DNA from: Bettongia penicillata ogilbyi
Lineage: Eukaryota; Chordata; Mammalia; Diprotodontia; Potoroidae
DNA: 64,000 nucleotides
Direction: 5' to 3'
NCBI GenBank assembly: GCA_023548195.1
Contig: JAJHZJ010000756.1
Location: 930,001 to 994,000, forward strand
Shown here: piece after piece, positions 1-12,924 of the stretch
Layout: the number at the start of each line of letters is the position of its first letter
How positions within the stretch are numbered: position 1 is the stretch's first letter
Notes under the pieces: generated by a model
Told to the model about the DNA's origin: nothing
The model's database searches: none
The model's input: only the letters and a program-made list of their open reading frames with translations
Translations under genes and position numbers: made by a program

Positions 1-504
1 AAGCAAACTACTCTTGTGTTGGCCTTTTAAAAAAAAAACAAACAACTTCAGGTGAACTGTGTTTCCTGGAGTAGTTAAATCTCAAGAGCGGTTTTATTCC
101 CTTTTTTGGGTTTGTGTTACATTGTTGTTCTGAACAAAACAAGTACCAAATAAAATTAGCATTTCCATTTACATTCTAGAACAGGAGAAGACTGTACATG
201 AAGCTGTGAGCCTCTATTATACAGAGTTTGCTTTTCTTTTGAAGCATATAACAAAATTCAGAATATAACTTTCAAAACTATTTTGTTTGTGATTCATTTT
301 TTGAGAAAAAAATAAACAAAACTCTTGTAACAAAATTGAATAGTCAAGCAAAAGAAATCCTAAATCAATATGTCCCAGATCTCTGCATTTTGAGTCTATC
401 ACTGCCCTGTCAGGGGTAGGGAGTAGATAGCATGCTTCGTCATCAGTCCACTGGAACCATGCCTGGTCATTGGATTGGTCAAAATTCTTAAGCCTTTCAA
501 AGAT
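1..504. other. No gene recognised
   Basis: AT-rich sequence with short open frames only. I see no exon-like conservation. Confidence 0.5.
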
Positions 505-790
505 TTTTGTCTTTAGAGTGTTGTTGTGATTGAAGAAATTATTCTAGTTCTTCTTGCTTTAATGTATATCAGTTCACGCAAATCTTCCCAAGTTTCTCTG
601 AAACTCTACTTTTCATCATTTCTTATAGTGCATTCATATACCATCATTTGTTCAACCATTCCCCAGTTGATGGACACTCTTCCTTAGTTTCTAGTTTTAT
701 GCTAAAATGAAAATAACTACTATGAATACTTTTGTATACCTTAGGTCCCTTTCCTTTTTCACCTCCTGGGGACATAATCCAAGTAGTCAC
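505..790 (-). mobile_element. L1 LINE fragment (3' UTR / ORF2 end)
   Basis: The + strand is the complement of the marsupial L1 3' region, recognisable by catcatttcttatag and by the stretch around accattccccagttgatgg. The same segment recurs in better shape near 20080-20160 in this window. Confidence 0.6.
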
Positions 791-972
791 ATTCCTGGCA
801 ATCTTTCCATCAACATCCTCTCACACACACATGTTTTTGACAATTTCTGAGATCTCTAATCAAATCCATGCCACCTGGAAAAGGCATGACAATCAAATCC
901 TCCATGACTCAAGTCCCTATGATGTCCCAAGCCAAAACACAGCTTCCTGGCCCTACTATAATAGGGGGACTT

Positions 973-1130
973 GTAATTATATATTATAATATACTGTGTT
1001 ATATTATAAATTATATATAAATATTATTTATTATTAGTAAATCATTAATTAATAAATATTAAATTAAATACTAAAATGTATTATATATAAATGTATTATA
1101 AACAATATAGTATATTATAAATTATAATAT
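973..1130. repeat. AT-rich low-complexity tract
   Basis: Near-pure A/T made of TATAAT, TTAAT and TATTAT motifs. No regular period is held throughout. Confidence 0.8.
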
Positions 1131-1735
1131 ATAAGCTCCTTAAGGATAGGGACACCCTCACTTTTGTATTTGTATCTTTAGTGCTTAAAGGCACAATATT
1201 TGGAACATAATAAGGGCTTGGTAAATGCTTTTCCTTCCTTCATTTATTTATTTCTCCCTTGATTTCAGCTGTAGATCTCCTCAATCCTAAAAATGCTTTC
1301 CCTTGATCCTTCTACCTTTCCCCAAACTATGCTCTCCTCTTCCCCTTCTTTTCTCTTCTCTGCCAAGCATCTTTTTAAAAGTTCTCTATATCAAATGTCT
1401 CCATTTCCTCACCTTGCAATCTTGCTTTCTTCCTTCACATGTCAGTGATATTGTTCCCTCCAAATCACCCTCTGATTTTCAAATCCAATGATTGTGTCTC
1501 TACTCTCTCAGTCTTTGCTTCTGTTTCTTTCTTTGTCTTCAAAGACACCGTACTCTTGATTCTCCCACTTTTCCAATCACTTCTCTCTGCTTCTCTTGTT
1601 GGTAATTTACCACCTTAAGGCCAGTACTCTCCAAGGATCTATCCTTAGCACTCTTCTCTTGATGTACTTCCTTTTTTGACAATATCATTTGTTCCCTGGC
1701 TTCAACTATTCCATTCCACAAACATCCATTAAATG
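1130..1735 (+). mobile_element. L2 LINE fragments
   Basis: 1130-1235 has the L2 3' end pattern (aagctccttaaggatagggac, then a tail giving taaatgctttt). 1240-1720 is a pyrimidine-rich stretch with ggatctatccttagcactct, resembling internal L2. The two parts are out of order, so this is more than one copy or a rearrangement. Confidence 0.5.
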
Positions 1736-2059
1736 ATATTTATTAAATACTAGCTAGTTAGAATGTATTGTTTCATATTCCAGAAATATGAAAATGATGC
1801 AGTCTCTACTATCAAGGAACTGTCATGATACAGAGGGCGATTCATCAAATGCACATATACATATAACACCAGGTAGAGCATAAAAAACAACAGAAGAGAT
1901 CAAAGTCCTCAACAAAAGAGATAGAGCATATCAATGAACTGAACATTCAAGTAAAAAGTGAACAAAAACAAAAAAAATCTGTAAGTAGAAATTCTGAAAA
2001 TCAAAGAAGAGCTTAATAAAATTGAAAAAAGGCAACTGAAATTATTTTTCTTTAAATCT

Positions 2060-2385
2060 AAGGATGAAAAGTACACTAATAACTGGGCTGAGGGAGAATC
2101 AAGGAAGGCTTCATGGAAGAGGTAGCACTTGAAATTAAGGGAAATGAACATTTATTAAGCACCTACCATGTGTTAGGCACTTTATAAATATTATCTCATT
2201 TGATCCTTACAACAACACTGTAAGGTACAGGTCTATTTTATAGTTGAGGAAACTGAGGTAGACAGAAATTAAATGACTTGCCCAGAGTCACGCAGCTATT
2301 AAGTCTCTGAGGCCAGATTTGAGCTCAGGTCCTCCTGATTCCCAGCCCAGGGCTCTACCCACTGTATCGCCTGTCAGAAGAGTCC
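2060..2385 (-). mobile_element. MIR CORE-SINE, preceded by an L2-like scrap
   Basis: 2150-2385 is the reverse complement of a MIR, with gaggaaactgaggtagacag, gacttgcccagagtcacgca and a final ctctacccactgtatcgcc. 2060-2140 (aaggcttcatggaagaggtag) looks like an older LINE scrap. Confidence 0.75.
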
Positions 2386-2589
2386 TAATTAAAAATGAGA
2401 ATTCTGAAAGACAGAGATGAGGAAAGAGGGCACTCATTATGTGGAGGGGGCTTGTAGAAATACATGGAAGCAGGAAAAGGAATGTTAAATTAGGGGGACA
2501 TTTAGGAGTCTAATGTGACTGGAACTTAGAGTGTATGATCGAGAGCAACTTTTGTAGATAGTGATGACTCTCAAATCTGTATCTGTAGC

Positions 2590-3165
2590 CCTGAGTTCTC
2601 TCAACTTCCAAATGTGGTGCAGTGAATAGAGAGGTAGATATATAATCAAGTTTTCCAAGTTTGGATCCTGAATCTGCTATAAGCTGAGTGCCACCCACAT
2701 GATCTTGGACAAATAGCTTCACCTCTGAGAATATGGGATTGGATGAGAAGATTATCTTTATAGACTTTTTCAGCTCGAAATCATGTGATGCACATCTCCA
2801 GCTGCCAATAGGACATATGATTTCAAATTTAAAGGAACCTTACAATTCACTTAGTCTCAGTCTAATCCCTTCATTTTAGAGAGGAGGACACCAAATTGTA
2901 GAAAGGAGAAGTGATTCACTAGAGGCAACTAGGTGGCAAAATGGCGAGTAGCATACTAGACTTGGAGTTCAAATCTGGACAAAGACATTAGCTGTGTGAT
3001 CCTCAACAAATCACTTCACCTCTATCTGCCTCAGTTTTTTCAACTGTAAAATGGTGATAATAACAGTGCCCATCTTGCAGGGTTGTAGTAGAGATCAATG
3101 AGATAACATTTGTAGGGTGCATGGCACATAGTAGGAGCCTGCTTCTCCTTCCTTTACCATCCCCC
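2590..3165 (+). mobile_element. Two MIR-family CORE-SINEs in tandem, sense
   Basis: The first copy is at about 2590-2745. The second, at 2925-3165, is nearly complete: box-B-like head, tgtgtgatcctcaacaaatc, tcaactgtaaaatggtgata and the 3' end gcatggcacatagtaggagc. Confidence 0.75.
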
Positions 3166-3689
3166 CTTTGTTCAGCATCACACAAGTAGGAAGCAGAACC
3201 AGGATTTAAAACTGGTCTTTTCTACCCTTAAATATCGTGTTCTTTCCAACACACCAGAATTTTTCTTCACTGGCACCTTGAACATGCCCCAACTCAAGTT
3301 TACTCCCTTTCTCCTTAAACATACTCTTCTTTCTGCCTTTACTGTTTCATAATTACATAGGGGAAAAAAACCACACATAGTCCTACTAAAGCCAAATTTT
3401 ATGGTTTTCTTTTTTAATCTATCTCTTCAACATTGCATTCTGAAACTCTCCCTTCATCCCTTCTGAGTTCACAGAGTAATATAAATCAAACTTAGAGTCA
3501 TCCAAATGTTTTATTGATGCTATATAAAATCAGATAAAAGTTACAGGGAATGGGTCTTCCGCATCCTTCTAATTCCATTTTACTTCCTCTCTAAAGAGGA
3601 TCACAGAGATAGAATTTCAGTTGGAAAGACCATCTGGTCAACCCAAATCTGCAAAAAAGACTCCCCATGCCCCAAAATGGTCAACTAGA

Positions 3690-4200
3690 CCTTGCCTGAA
3701 GACTATGGGTCAAGGTGAGCACAACACCTCAGGAAGTAGCCTAGACCACTTTTGAATAATTCTAATCATTAGTAAGTCTTTTCTTATATAAAACTCAAAT
3801 TTCCCTCTTTTCAACAGCCACTCATTTCATTATTCGTAGTTCTGCCTTCTGGGGACAAGTAGAATACAATAAATTCCTCTTCTGAGTTCCAATCTTTCCA
3901 ATACCTGAACACAGAGATCATGGCCCTGGCTGGTCTTCTCTTCTTCAGAATAAACATTCCCAATTCCTTTGAATATTATGTGGTATAAACTGACAGCTCT
4001 TCTGATTGAATAATAATTGAATTCTTTTGAATTTTCTCCTATCTGTCAACATCCTTTCTAAGACATGGCACCCAGAACTGAGCACAATGCTCCAGATATG
4101 TCTAACCAGGGCAGAGCAGGGTGAGACCCAGAGTATAGTTATCACTTTATACCTAGAAACCATGCCTCTCAATTACAGAACAAGATTACATTTCTGACTG
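3690..4200 (-). mobile_element. L3/CR1-type LINE fragment, antisense
   Basis: The + strand carries the familiar antisense CR1/L3 block: ttctgccttctggggacaag, ccagaactgagcacaatgc, ccagatatgtctaaccaggg. The insertion is old, with many small gaps. Confidence 0.7.
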
Positions 4201-4705
4201 CAGTTCCTCCTCTTTCTCCTTTTTTACAAATGAAACTGATTACAAATCTGTTACATCTGTAAATGTGATATATCATTGGGTACTGAGATCAGGAAGTGAA
4301 AGGTTAATTTTGACCCAGCAACATTGTCTTTGAGAAAATGGGAGCTGGGATGAGGCGTGTTTAACATCTTACATTAGTATAAAAAGTTATGAAACTTTTA
4401 TCTGGAGCATTAAAAAGAGGAAGTGCCCTTCTCACTGGGCCTTGCCAACAGTGGTTTTGTTTCCTGCCTAAAACACCTAACGGCTCAGCTCTGATATCTC
4501 CACACCCTTTTCGCTTTAGTCAAACCAACAACTCCTACCTCATTCTGATAACTCTCCTGTCTTCTTGTGTCCTGGGCCAAGCTCTGAGCCTAGCCCACAA
4601 GCCGTGCTGCAGGTTTACACACACCTCTCATCCAATTACCAGGTCGTCAGAGCCTTCCATAGACCATTCTCCCTCACCTTTAACAGTAGCATGAACAATA
4701 ATGCC
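4201..4705. other. Unique-looking stretch, no gene supported
   Basis: Contains an open frame of 101 codons (4389-4694) with a TATA-like tataaaaag just upstream, but codon use and composition give no sign of selection and I recognise no domain. Confidence 0.4.
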
Positions 4706-4709
4706 AACA

Positions 4710-5145
4710 TATCTACTGCATTGTAAGGTTTTCAGAACCCTTTCCTTCAGGGAGATAGGTATTGCAAATATCATTATCCCTGTTTTCCACATGGGGAAAA
4801 TAAACCTCAGAAAGGTAAAGTATTTGAAGAGCTATCATGTGGAAGGCCTACACTTGTTGCATTTGGCAACACAGGAGCAGTGAACGGAAGTGGCAGAGAG
4901 TCAAATTTAGGCTTGATCTCAGGAAAGACTTCCTCACAACTACAACTAAACCACAACTGAAGTGGAAGGAGCTGCCTGAAGAGGTGGGTTCATTGGAGGT
5001 CTTCAAGCAGCAGCTGAAAAAGCTACTTGTAAGGAATACTGTGTGTGGGGGGGTGGGAGGGTAGAGAATTACTTTTTTTTTAATGATTTGGAATTAGATA
5101 GCACTGAAGACCCTTTGAACTTTAAATTCTGTGATTCTGCCATTT
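4710..5145 (+). mobile_element. MIR (antisense, 4710-4835) then L3/CR1 3' end (sense, 4880-5145)
   Basis: 4880-5145 matches the CR1/L3 terminus: agagtcaaatttaggcttga, ggagctgcctgaagaggtgg, cattggaggtcttcaagcag, and a tail of attctgtgattctg. The MIR piece is recognisable from cattatccctgttttccaca. The strand given is that of the CR1 piece. Confidence 0.7.
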
Positions 5146-6790
5146 GCCCAAGGTCACGAGGCTACTTAAGTAGAAAAGGGAAAAAACCCTAGCATTTCTG
5201 ACTCCAAGATCAGTTTCCCCTGATATATTGCCCTCTTCACATCTCTATGTCAAACAAACCTTTGCTTGCCCCTTCCTTTGAAACCCTACTCGAAGCTCAA
5301 CTTTTCCATGAATTTCCCTTGCCTCCTCTCCTCCTCCAAGTTCTAATTGCTCTAGTGTTTTCTTAATTTCTACTAATAAATCAAATTAAAATTTTACTAA
5401 TAAGTCAATCAATACCAATGCTTAACATGACACTAAAACTTTTGGGACATTATGTGTATTGAACGTGTATTATAAAACCAATACTGTGTTAGGTATTGTG
5501 TACTATATGATCTCTGTCCTCAAGAAGCTTAACAGTCTCGAGTGCGTAATGCAAGTGTGCTCTTCACATAAATGCTTATTGAACTGAATCCATATAGTCA
5601 AATTAGCTAATTGTTATGAATAACAGTAACAGTACCAGCTTATATTTCTCTAGTTCTTCACAGTTTTCCAAGTCTTTTCCTCACAATAACCCTGTAAGGT
5701 ATGCAATGTGATCAGTGGTGTGTTTCTAACTCTGAACGAGACTTTCCAAAAAGAATATCCTCTGTCAAACTATGAATCCCCAGTTTTTGGTTCTGAAAGT
5801 ATCTGGAAGTCACCCAGGTCATCACTTTGCCTCTAAGCAGGCTGACCCCTCTGATGACCATTACCTATGGGATCCTCCTAAGCTTAGGGATGGGGAGCCA
5901 TTTGCAGGAAGGGATCTGGTTGCTTTAAGAGGAGAGGAATTGAGACAGAAAAAAGGAGTTGCTTAAATACTGCACAGGTGCAGTTTCAGAGTCAGAATGC
6001 GAACCCAGGTGTTCTGGGTTCCCAGGTCATTACTTCAAGTTTTTTTAAAAATCATTTTAATAGTTTGGACTAGGTTGGGTACAGCAGCACTGAGGAGGAT
6101 AATATGGAGATTGGCATCAGAGAGCTATGGATGCATTTAACAGATATTGTAAACTATACCTAAACCAGCAGGTCTTTCCCTTATTCATGACTATGATTTA
6201 CCAGCACCTAAATCAATGAGTGAGTTTTCTCACTTTCATTCAGTAGAAATTTACATCTACATCACTTTCTACACAAATGACGGTTACAACATTTGGGGAA
6301 TGTGTGGAAGATTAATTTTTGAGAAAACAAAATGTCCCCAATTAAAAAACAGACCTCAAAATGGTACTTTATGTGGGTTGGGGAACACAAACATGCAATT
6401 ATAGGCTTTTGTAATGAACAATCTATTATGAAAATGACTGTTTAAATACTTTTGGAGCATTAGAAAATCTGTAGCTGTGATAAAAGTTTCACGTAACTTC
6501 ACAGCAGTTGGTCACGTAAATGGAGGGAAAGCACACTCTCCCATAGCAAATTCTAGCACTTTTGGTAGCATATATATAATAACATGGGAAAAGTGACTTT
6601 TCCAAAACAAATGGCAACTGAGAAAAGAAATTTGTTTCTCCATTAATGCCAAGACTGTAAAATATTGCTTCAGGTTTTAGGCTGCACTTCCTCTCTGCCT
6701 GCTAAGCCTTGTTGACCCTGCAGAACTTCAAATCTCCCAGCCCACTACACATGGTTTTTTTCTATGAACAAGAGTCATCTGGTTGGGTTT
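5146..6790. other. Intergenic, degraded SINE scraps only
   Basis: A MIR-like antisense scrap at 5625-5715 and scattered AT-rich sequence. The open frames at 5772-5966 and 6216-6404 are short and match nothing I know. Confidence 0.5.
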
Positions 6791-6799
6791 TTTGTCACA

Positions 6800-7235
6800 A
6801 GTGTCTTCCCACTCCAGTCTTTATTACACCCAGCTATCAAAATCATCCTCCTAAATAACCAGATCACCACTCCCATTTCCATTTAATAAATGTTAATGGT
6901 GCCCTATCATCTCCAGGATCAAATATAAAAACCTATGCTTGGTGATCAAAACTCTTAATAACTTCCTCCATACTCACACACTTTCCAGAGTTTTTATACC
7001 CTGTACACTTCCTTCCTCCCTGCCCCCCAGCCCCACATATTCTATGATCCAGCAACACTGGCCTCTCTGTTGTTCCTTGGATAAGAAACTCCACCTCTTT
7101 TTGTCTGTTTTTGGAGGCAATTGGGGTTAAGTGATTTGCCCAGGGTCACATGACTAATAAGTATCTGAGGCTGGATTTGAACTCAGGTCCTCCTGACTCC
7201 AATGCTGTATCCACTGCACCACCTAGCTGATCCTA
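6800..7235 (+). mobile_element. L2 fragment (sense) then SINE (antisense)
   Basis: 6800-7030 has the L2 block around aatcatcctcctaaataacc and ctccaggatcaaatataaaa. 7095-7235 is a CORE-SINE on the minus strand (gtgatttgcccagggtcaca, gatttgaactcaggtcctcc). Confidence 0.65.
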
Positions 7236-7284
7236 GAAGGCTCATAGATTATAGATTCAAAGATTTCACACTAAAAGTGTACTT

Positions 7285-7485
7285 AGAGATCATCTCAATC
7301 AGTCAATAAGCATGTATTAAGTGCCTACTATGTACCGGTCACTATGCTAAGCACCAAAAATACAAATGAAGACAAAAGACAGTCTCTGCCTCAAGGACTT
7401 CACTGTCTAATGGGGAAAACAGCATGCAACTATGTACAAACAAACCATGCACAAGAGAGATTGGAGATAATAAACAGAGGAAAGG
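7285..7485. mobile_element. Interspersed repeat with ctcaaggactt-type core
   Basis: Reads tattaagtgcctactatgta, then tacaaatgaagac, then ctgcctcaaggacttcactg. The same unit recurs near 38010-38125, 39000-39085, 40640-40730, 42250-42350, 42840-42910 and 46060-46135, so it is a dispersed family, probably LINE 3'-end derived. Confidence 0.65.
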
Positions 7486-7559
7486 TACTTCAGTAATAAA
7501 ATATTATTATTATTATTATTATAAAAAAACAAAAATGGTTATTTGGAAAATTGTAAATC

Positions 7560-8600
7560 TTAATCACATAGAGCTTCATTTTTAAAAGCATAAACTATTT
7601 CTTGTTAACTCATGAAGCAACTGGGTTCTGTTTGCTCCATTTTAATTTTCAGGGAGCCAGCTCTTTAGTTAAAATTTTCTACCTTCTATTTTAAGCTATT
7701 TGTTCCCCTTTAATCCTTTTCTCTAGAATTCTTCTTTTACTTTTAATTTCATTTTTAATCTACTGTTTCATTGTTCTATATGTTCTTACAGTTCATGTGA
7801 TAAAGCAATTTTTTTCTCTGATTATTTGTTTGTTACTGTTGTTATGTTATGTTACATCATGCTACTCATTTCTTCTGATTGTATCTCTTGGGCATCTCTG
7901 AATCCATATTTCTTTAGGACTTTTAGTGTCTTCTTCTGTTCACTCATTTCTCCAGATTCAGCTACTGATTTGAGACTTACTACAAAAAGAAGACTTCATC
8001 CCCTGCATTATTCTTAGATAATAGCAATAATAGCTAACATTTATATGGTGCTCTAAGGGTGGCAAAGCTTTTTTTCACATTATCTCATTTGATTTTCACA
8101 ACTACCCTGTGAGATACATATTATTATTATCCCTATTTTACAGATGAGGAAACTGGGGCTAAGAGATTAAGTAAGTTGCCGAATGATATATAGCTAGGAA
8201 GTATTTGAGGCACGATTTGGATTTGGATCTTCCTGATCCTAAGTCCTTCACTGTGTTCACTGTGACACCTACCTACTGTGGATGGAATGGTCAGGCCCTA
8301 CTTGGTCCTGTCCTTGATTACCTGGGCTCCTGTTCCTGACTTCTATCTGCCCTGGTTTATCTGTACTCAGAGTGCTGGCAGATTTCAGTCTGCCTTTGAT
8401 CCCTTGGGTTCAGAGTACTGTGGTCTTCAGGGTCCTCTGGAGCATCTCAGGTCGAAGTGCTGGGGGCTTCCTGCCCTCCTGTGGCTTTTGTGTCTGAGAA
8501 ATGACTGCAAGTTTCTGAGGCCCCACAAACTTCCCTATTGAAGTACTCTGGGACTCTTTCCCTCTTGTCCAGATTGCTTTAAACTCCGAGACTGTTAGAC
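7560..8600 (-). mobile_element. Possible old HAL1/L1 5' portion, split by a MIR at 8020-8285
   Basis: 7560-8015 is T-rich with ctctgaatccatatttcttt and 8286-8600 is GC-richer, like the antisense of an L1-type ORF1 and 5' UTR. The antisense MIR between them is clear (ttacagatgaggaaactggg). The LINE call is weak; the MIR call is firm. Confidence 0.4.
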
Positions 8601-8864
8601 CCCAACCACTGCATTTAACAGAGGAAGGAGCCAAGGTCTAGAAAAGTCAAATTAACTTCCTTATATGTAAACATCATGTTAGATGGTACTTCATATAACC
8701 CTGGTATTAGCACAGATCATGGTTCAGAGAAGAATGATGGAGAAGCACCATGCTGAATTACAAATGATGGTGTACTGGCAACCAGAGGACCTGAGTGTTG
8801 AAGTATTGCTGGGTGACCTTGGGTAAGTGTTTTTGCCTTAATGAGTCTTAATTCCTACATCTCC

Positions 8865-9215
8865 CAAAGGACTAGATCAATGATTCCTTTTCTTATGTTT
8901 CATTGTATTTTAATTATTTTGTTAACTGTTTCCCAATTACATTTTTATACAATCATTTTTAAAAAATTGAGTTCTAAATTCTCTTCTTCCTTCCACCCCC
9001 ATTTATTGAAAAGGCAAACATTATGATATTCATTATACATGTGAAGTCATACAAAACATATATTAGTCCTCTTATGAAAAAGCCAAAAAAAAGTGAAGAA
9101 CAGTGTACTTCAGTCTGTATTTAAAGTTTATCAGTTCTCTGTCTGAGGTGGAGAGCATTTTTCATTGTGAGTCTTGAAATTACCTTGGAACATTGTATTT
9201 ATCAGAGCAGCTAGA
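8865..9215 (-). mobile_element. L1 3' UTR fragment, antisense
   Basis: Antisense L1 tail with ttgagttctaaattctcttc, cccatttattgaaaagg, and gtctgaggtggagagcattt. The same region is seen in the larger copy near 19600-19900 and in the HAL1-like element near 14900. Confidence 0.6.
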
Positions 9216-9294
9216 TCTTTCACAGTTAGCCATCATTATTCTTTCAAATTTCATGTCATCAATATGGTTCATTTTACCCATAATCCTATCTCTT

Positions 9295-9515
9295 GGAACA
9301 TCAGGGATTCTTTATTTTTTTGTGTGTGTTTCATGGACCCATTTGGAAGTCTGGTAAAGCTTATGAACTCTTCCTCAGAATGTTTTTAAATCTATAAAAT
9401 AAAATACATAAGATTACATAATAAAACAATTATATTGAAGTAAAGATGTAATTTTTTCCATCCAAGTTTGTAGACGCTCTGAAATCTACCTATTTTGAGA
9501 ATCTGTGGGCACTAA
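9295..9515. mobile_element. hAT-like non-autonomous DNA transposon remnant
   Basis: Starts catcagggattctttatttt and includes catggacccatttggaagtc and ataaaataaaatacataaga. Related copies lie at 31395-31565 and 53488-53740. The ends of the latter are inverted (ggattcttaacc / tgagaacccc). Confidence 0.45.
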
Positions 9516-9519
9516 ATTA

Positions 9520-11465
9520 AGACTACATGGGCTAGATCACAGGTTTCCAATCTTTAATCATTATGTGGATAACAGTGTGTAGAGTGGAATTCCACATCAT
9601 TGTGCTCCAATTACATCTTTACTTCTTATTTTGGTGTCCCAGGCTGGGGTGACAGTGCTGCATGGGGATCCCTACAGAAGTGGGGCATGACTGAGGTCAA
9701 TCACTTACGTGCTTCACCGGTTTCCAGTATTTTAATGCAAGTGTCCTTTCCAAGACAGTCTTAGAGAGCAAAAAGAGTGACAATATAGTACCCTGAGGAG
9801 ATGTGGCTAAAGGTAAAATGCATCCAGGGGAGTCTCAGTTTTCTGAAGTTTAAGGTAAAGAGGGTTAAGGGCTCATCATATGTGTGCACTGAGCTACTTC
9901 CTCCTCTTCTAGGTTCTGACTCTCTCACTCCCTGGTCCCCAGCAGCAGTGACCTGGAAATGGCTGTGGTCCTAACTCATGGTAGCCCAGATATGATCGCT
10001 GTTGAAACAAAGGTACTTGCAGGTCTCTAGGTAAGCTAAGAAGGTAAGAGGCCCCCAGACACCAGCCCACATCCTCTATGAGTTTAGGTTCCCGTGTTAG
10101 GTTTTCACCTTATAACCACTTTATACAACATCCTTATTCACAGTCTGCTCAGAACCACCAATTCACTAACCCCAATAGGTCATCTGAGCAAGCTCCCCAC
10201 CATTGAGTAAGTCAATGCTGCTACTAGCCAACTGGATGCCTTTAAGTGAGTCATTTGGTGCTTCTTGGTCTCAACTTTCTCACCAGTGAAATGAGGAGAA
10301 TTGACCTAGATGCACTGTAATACTTCTACTACTAGTGTTCTATGTTAAACCATCCAAAGCAGATTTTGCTCTAACTTTCTTCAAGCTTATGACTTTTCTG
10401 AAATAGATGTTGAATCCCAGCTTCATTTCTTGCTACCCAGCTCATCTCTGAGGCATTTTCAAGATGTGTGAGTTTATTTTAATATGATACTTAGCAAAAC
10501 AAATGTAGGAAGGCAAGTCTCCTTGAAGAAAAAAAAATCATTATTGCCAAATCCAAAAAGAAATATTTCAGATTATCTGCTCTTTCCCCTTTTTCAAAAT
10601 GATAATTTTCTTTTTATTTCTTTTAATTTTCCCTTTAACTTGACTTCAGATATTCTCTCCCCCTTCCAGACCTTAGATCTGGTGTCTTTTTCTATGGAAG
10701 TCAGTTTTGGAGCTGGAAAGAGGCTCACGGATTACCTAGTACAAACACAATTCACTTTTCAGATGGGGAATCTCAGGGCTAAAGAGTTTCTTAAAACCAC
10801 ATACATAGCCTTTCCCTTCTATTCATCTTTATCTTTATTCAGTTGGATCACCAGACATAATCCAAGTGCTAAACCTCCCACAAACCACCAGAGGGTGCCA
10901 CCTCCCTCTGTTACTAGATAAATTTTTTTCCTCCACCCTCTCCTCTCCTCTCCCCATACTTATTCCTCTGACTCACACCTGGCAGAAACCTTGGGAGACT
11001 CAAAGGCTCTGTGGAAATTTTAACTCCATGCTCCAGACCTGGCCTTGACTCTTACTTCTGGACATTTGTGTCTAAAATTCTGTATCTTGTAACTAGAGCA
11101 GCGCAAAGAGAGCTGGGTACGGGTGCAGAATGAGATGTGTTGTAGCTAACGGGCTGATTTCTTTTGTGTAACTATTTGAATTTATTACAAAGGAAGGTTA
11201 TACTGGTAGAGAGCAAATTAGTACACAGTGATAAAGATGCAAACAAAAGGAGAAGGGAAAAAGTATCAATGAAACAAAAAAATACACAAAACAAAAAAAA
11301 TCAGAAAGGGTCACAGAATGGGGCAATTTGGTTTACTGCTTTGTTAAATTTTACTTATAATTTAAAAAAACAAACCACATAACCATTCATGGTTTCATAT
11401 AAAATTCTATTTTTTGTTCTTTGTATACTGAAGTGTTTGTGTTTACTGCTTATTATTAGCTTCCT
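9520..11465. other. Long stretch without a recognised gene
   Basis: Only short fortuitous open frames, the longest 145 codons at 10484-10921 (low-complexity F/S/P content). No splice-consistent family match was seen on either strand. Confidence 0.5.
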
Positions 11466-11469
11466 AATA

Positions 11470-11695
11470 ATGGAAAATGGGAAAAGAGAAAGAGAGGGAG
11501 GGAGGGAGAGAGGGAGAGAGGAAGGAAGAAATGAGGGAAGGAAGGAAGGAAGGAAAGAAGGAAGGAAGGAAAGAAGGAAGGAAGCAAGGAAGGAATGAGG
11601 GAGGGAGGGAGGAGGAAAAGAAAAAGCAAAAGTCCAAAACAAAAAAGAGATAGAGAGAAAGAAAGAAAAAAGAAACAATGAAAACAAAGAAAGAA
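11470..11695. repeat. Polypurine microsatellite (GGGA/GGAA)n
   Basis: Continuous A/G tract built of gggagggaga and aaggaaggaagg units. It explains the long Ser/Pro/Leu and Gly/Arg/Glu open frames on both strands here, which are not genes. Confidence 0.95.
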
Positions 11696-11699
11696 CCGG

Positions 11700-11875
11700 A
11701 ATGAGGAGTCTGGAGACCTGAGTTTGATTCCTAACCCTGAAACTAAACAGTTAGTGGGGTTTGGGGTAAGTTGCTTCTTGTTGCTGACTCCCAGTGTCCT
11801 CACTGATAAAATGAGAGAGTAGGATTGGATGGTGCCCAATGTCCCTTCCTGCTCTAATCCTTTGATCCCATGAGT
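11700..11875 (+). mobile_element. MIR SINE, sense
   Basis: Reads tggagacctgagtttgattc, then tgataaaatgagagagtagg and a gctctaatcctttgatccc tail. Confidence 0.65.
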
Positions 11876-12369
11876 GTCTATCTTTTGCCTGGACTCACCG
11901 AATCCCTCCAATGACATTGTGTCTTCTGTGTCTCCCAACAGCCCTCACTAGACCACTCTCCTGAGGAGCCTGACTTGGGACATATACACACTTCTCTTCC
12001 CAGAATCCTCTTCCACCTTACCACACGGAAGATCTCCCAGGTCCTGACTTCTGGATAACCCAAGCTGGTTCCTAGCAGCTTAGAGGCAGCGAGTCCTGAG
12101 TGGGATGAGGGTGGAGACTGATGTTAGAGGAAGATTGTCTCTGGTCTTCCTCTAGGCTTAGACAATGCAAATCACACAACCAGAGTAGGGAATGGAAAAT
12201 TCTCTGAAGGAAACCCATAGATGGGACAAGCAAGGCAACTAAACAATGGTAACTACTGTGATATAACCATATACCAAAGTAGTGTCTCTTCTCCTTCTGT
12301 GTTAAGAAAAATAAACACACCTGAACAAGCAGACTCTTCACTTCCCTTCTGTCTTTGAATTTTACCCTG

Positions 12370-12640
12370 CCCTGGGGATTGTAATTCAGTCCTGTTTGAC
12401 TCTCCATGATTCCTCTTGGGGCTTTCTTGGCAAAGATACTGGAGCAGTTTGTCATTTCCTTCTCCAGTTCATTTTACAATAAGGAAACTGAGGCAAACTT
12501 GTCTAAGTGGCTTGCACGGAGTCACACAGCTAGCATATGTCTGAGGCCAGATTTCAATTTGAAAGAGGAATCTTCCTGACTTCAGGTCCAGCACTGTATC
12601 CATGGTGTCATCCGGCTGCTCTGTCCTTGAGGAATGGTTC
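12370..12640 (-). mobile_element. MAR1-like CORE-SINE, antisense
   Basis: Nearly full length. Contains ggctttcttggcaaagatac, gtcatttccttctccagttc and gtcacacagctagcatatg, the marsupial MAR1 pattern seen in sense at 13110. Confidence 0.8.
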
Positions 12641-12924
12641 ACATTATCACCATTTCTCAAACAATTAATTACAAAGCTCAGCTCCAGTCCCAGGTGCCTC
12701 ACACTGAGGGGCTGAGTCCCCAGAGGGAGGAAGATTACTTCCCCCTTCAGAGTTCTAGGAATAATCTTGAGGACATAGGGGTGGTTTTTTCAAAGATATT
12801 GCTTCTCCTCACAAAACTACTAAGTATGTGAGCTAGGACTCAGACTACATCTTTTGGCTCTATGTTGCTTCTTCTAATGACCACCAACAAAGACTATCAT
12901 AATCTATAGGGGCTTCGGCCAAGG

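Noticed and set aside
4389..4694. 101-codon open frame with upstream TATA-like motif and a hydrophobic stretch ending CVLGQALS
   Set aside because: No family likeness, no splice context, and the hydrophobic stretch is internal rather than N-terminal.
11355..11938. Long open frames on both strands (Ser/Pro/Leu- or Glu/Arg/Gly-rich)
   Set aside because: They lie on a polypurine microsatellite and only reflect its composition.
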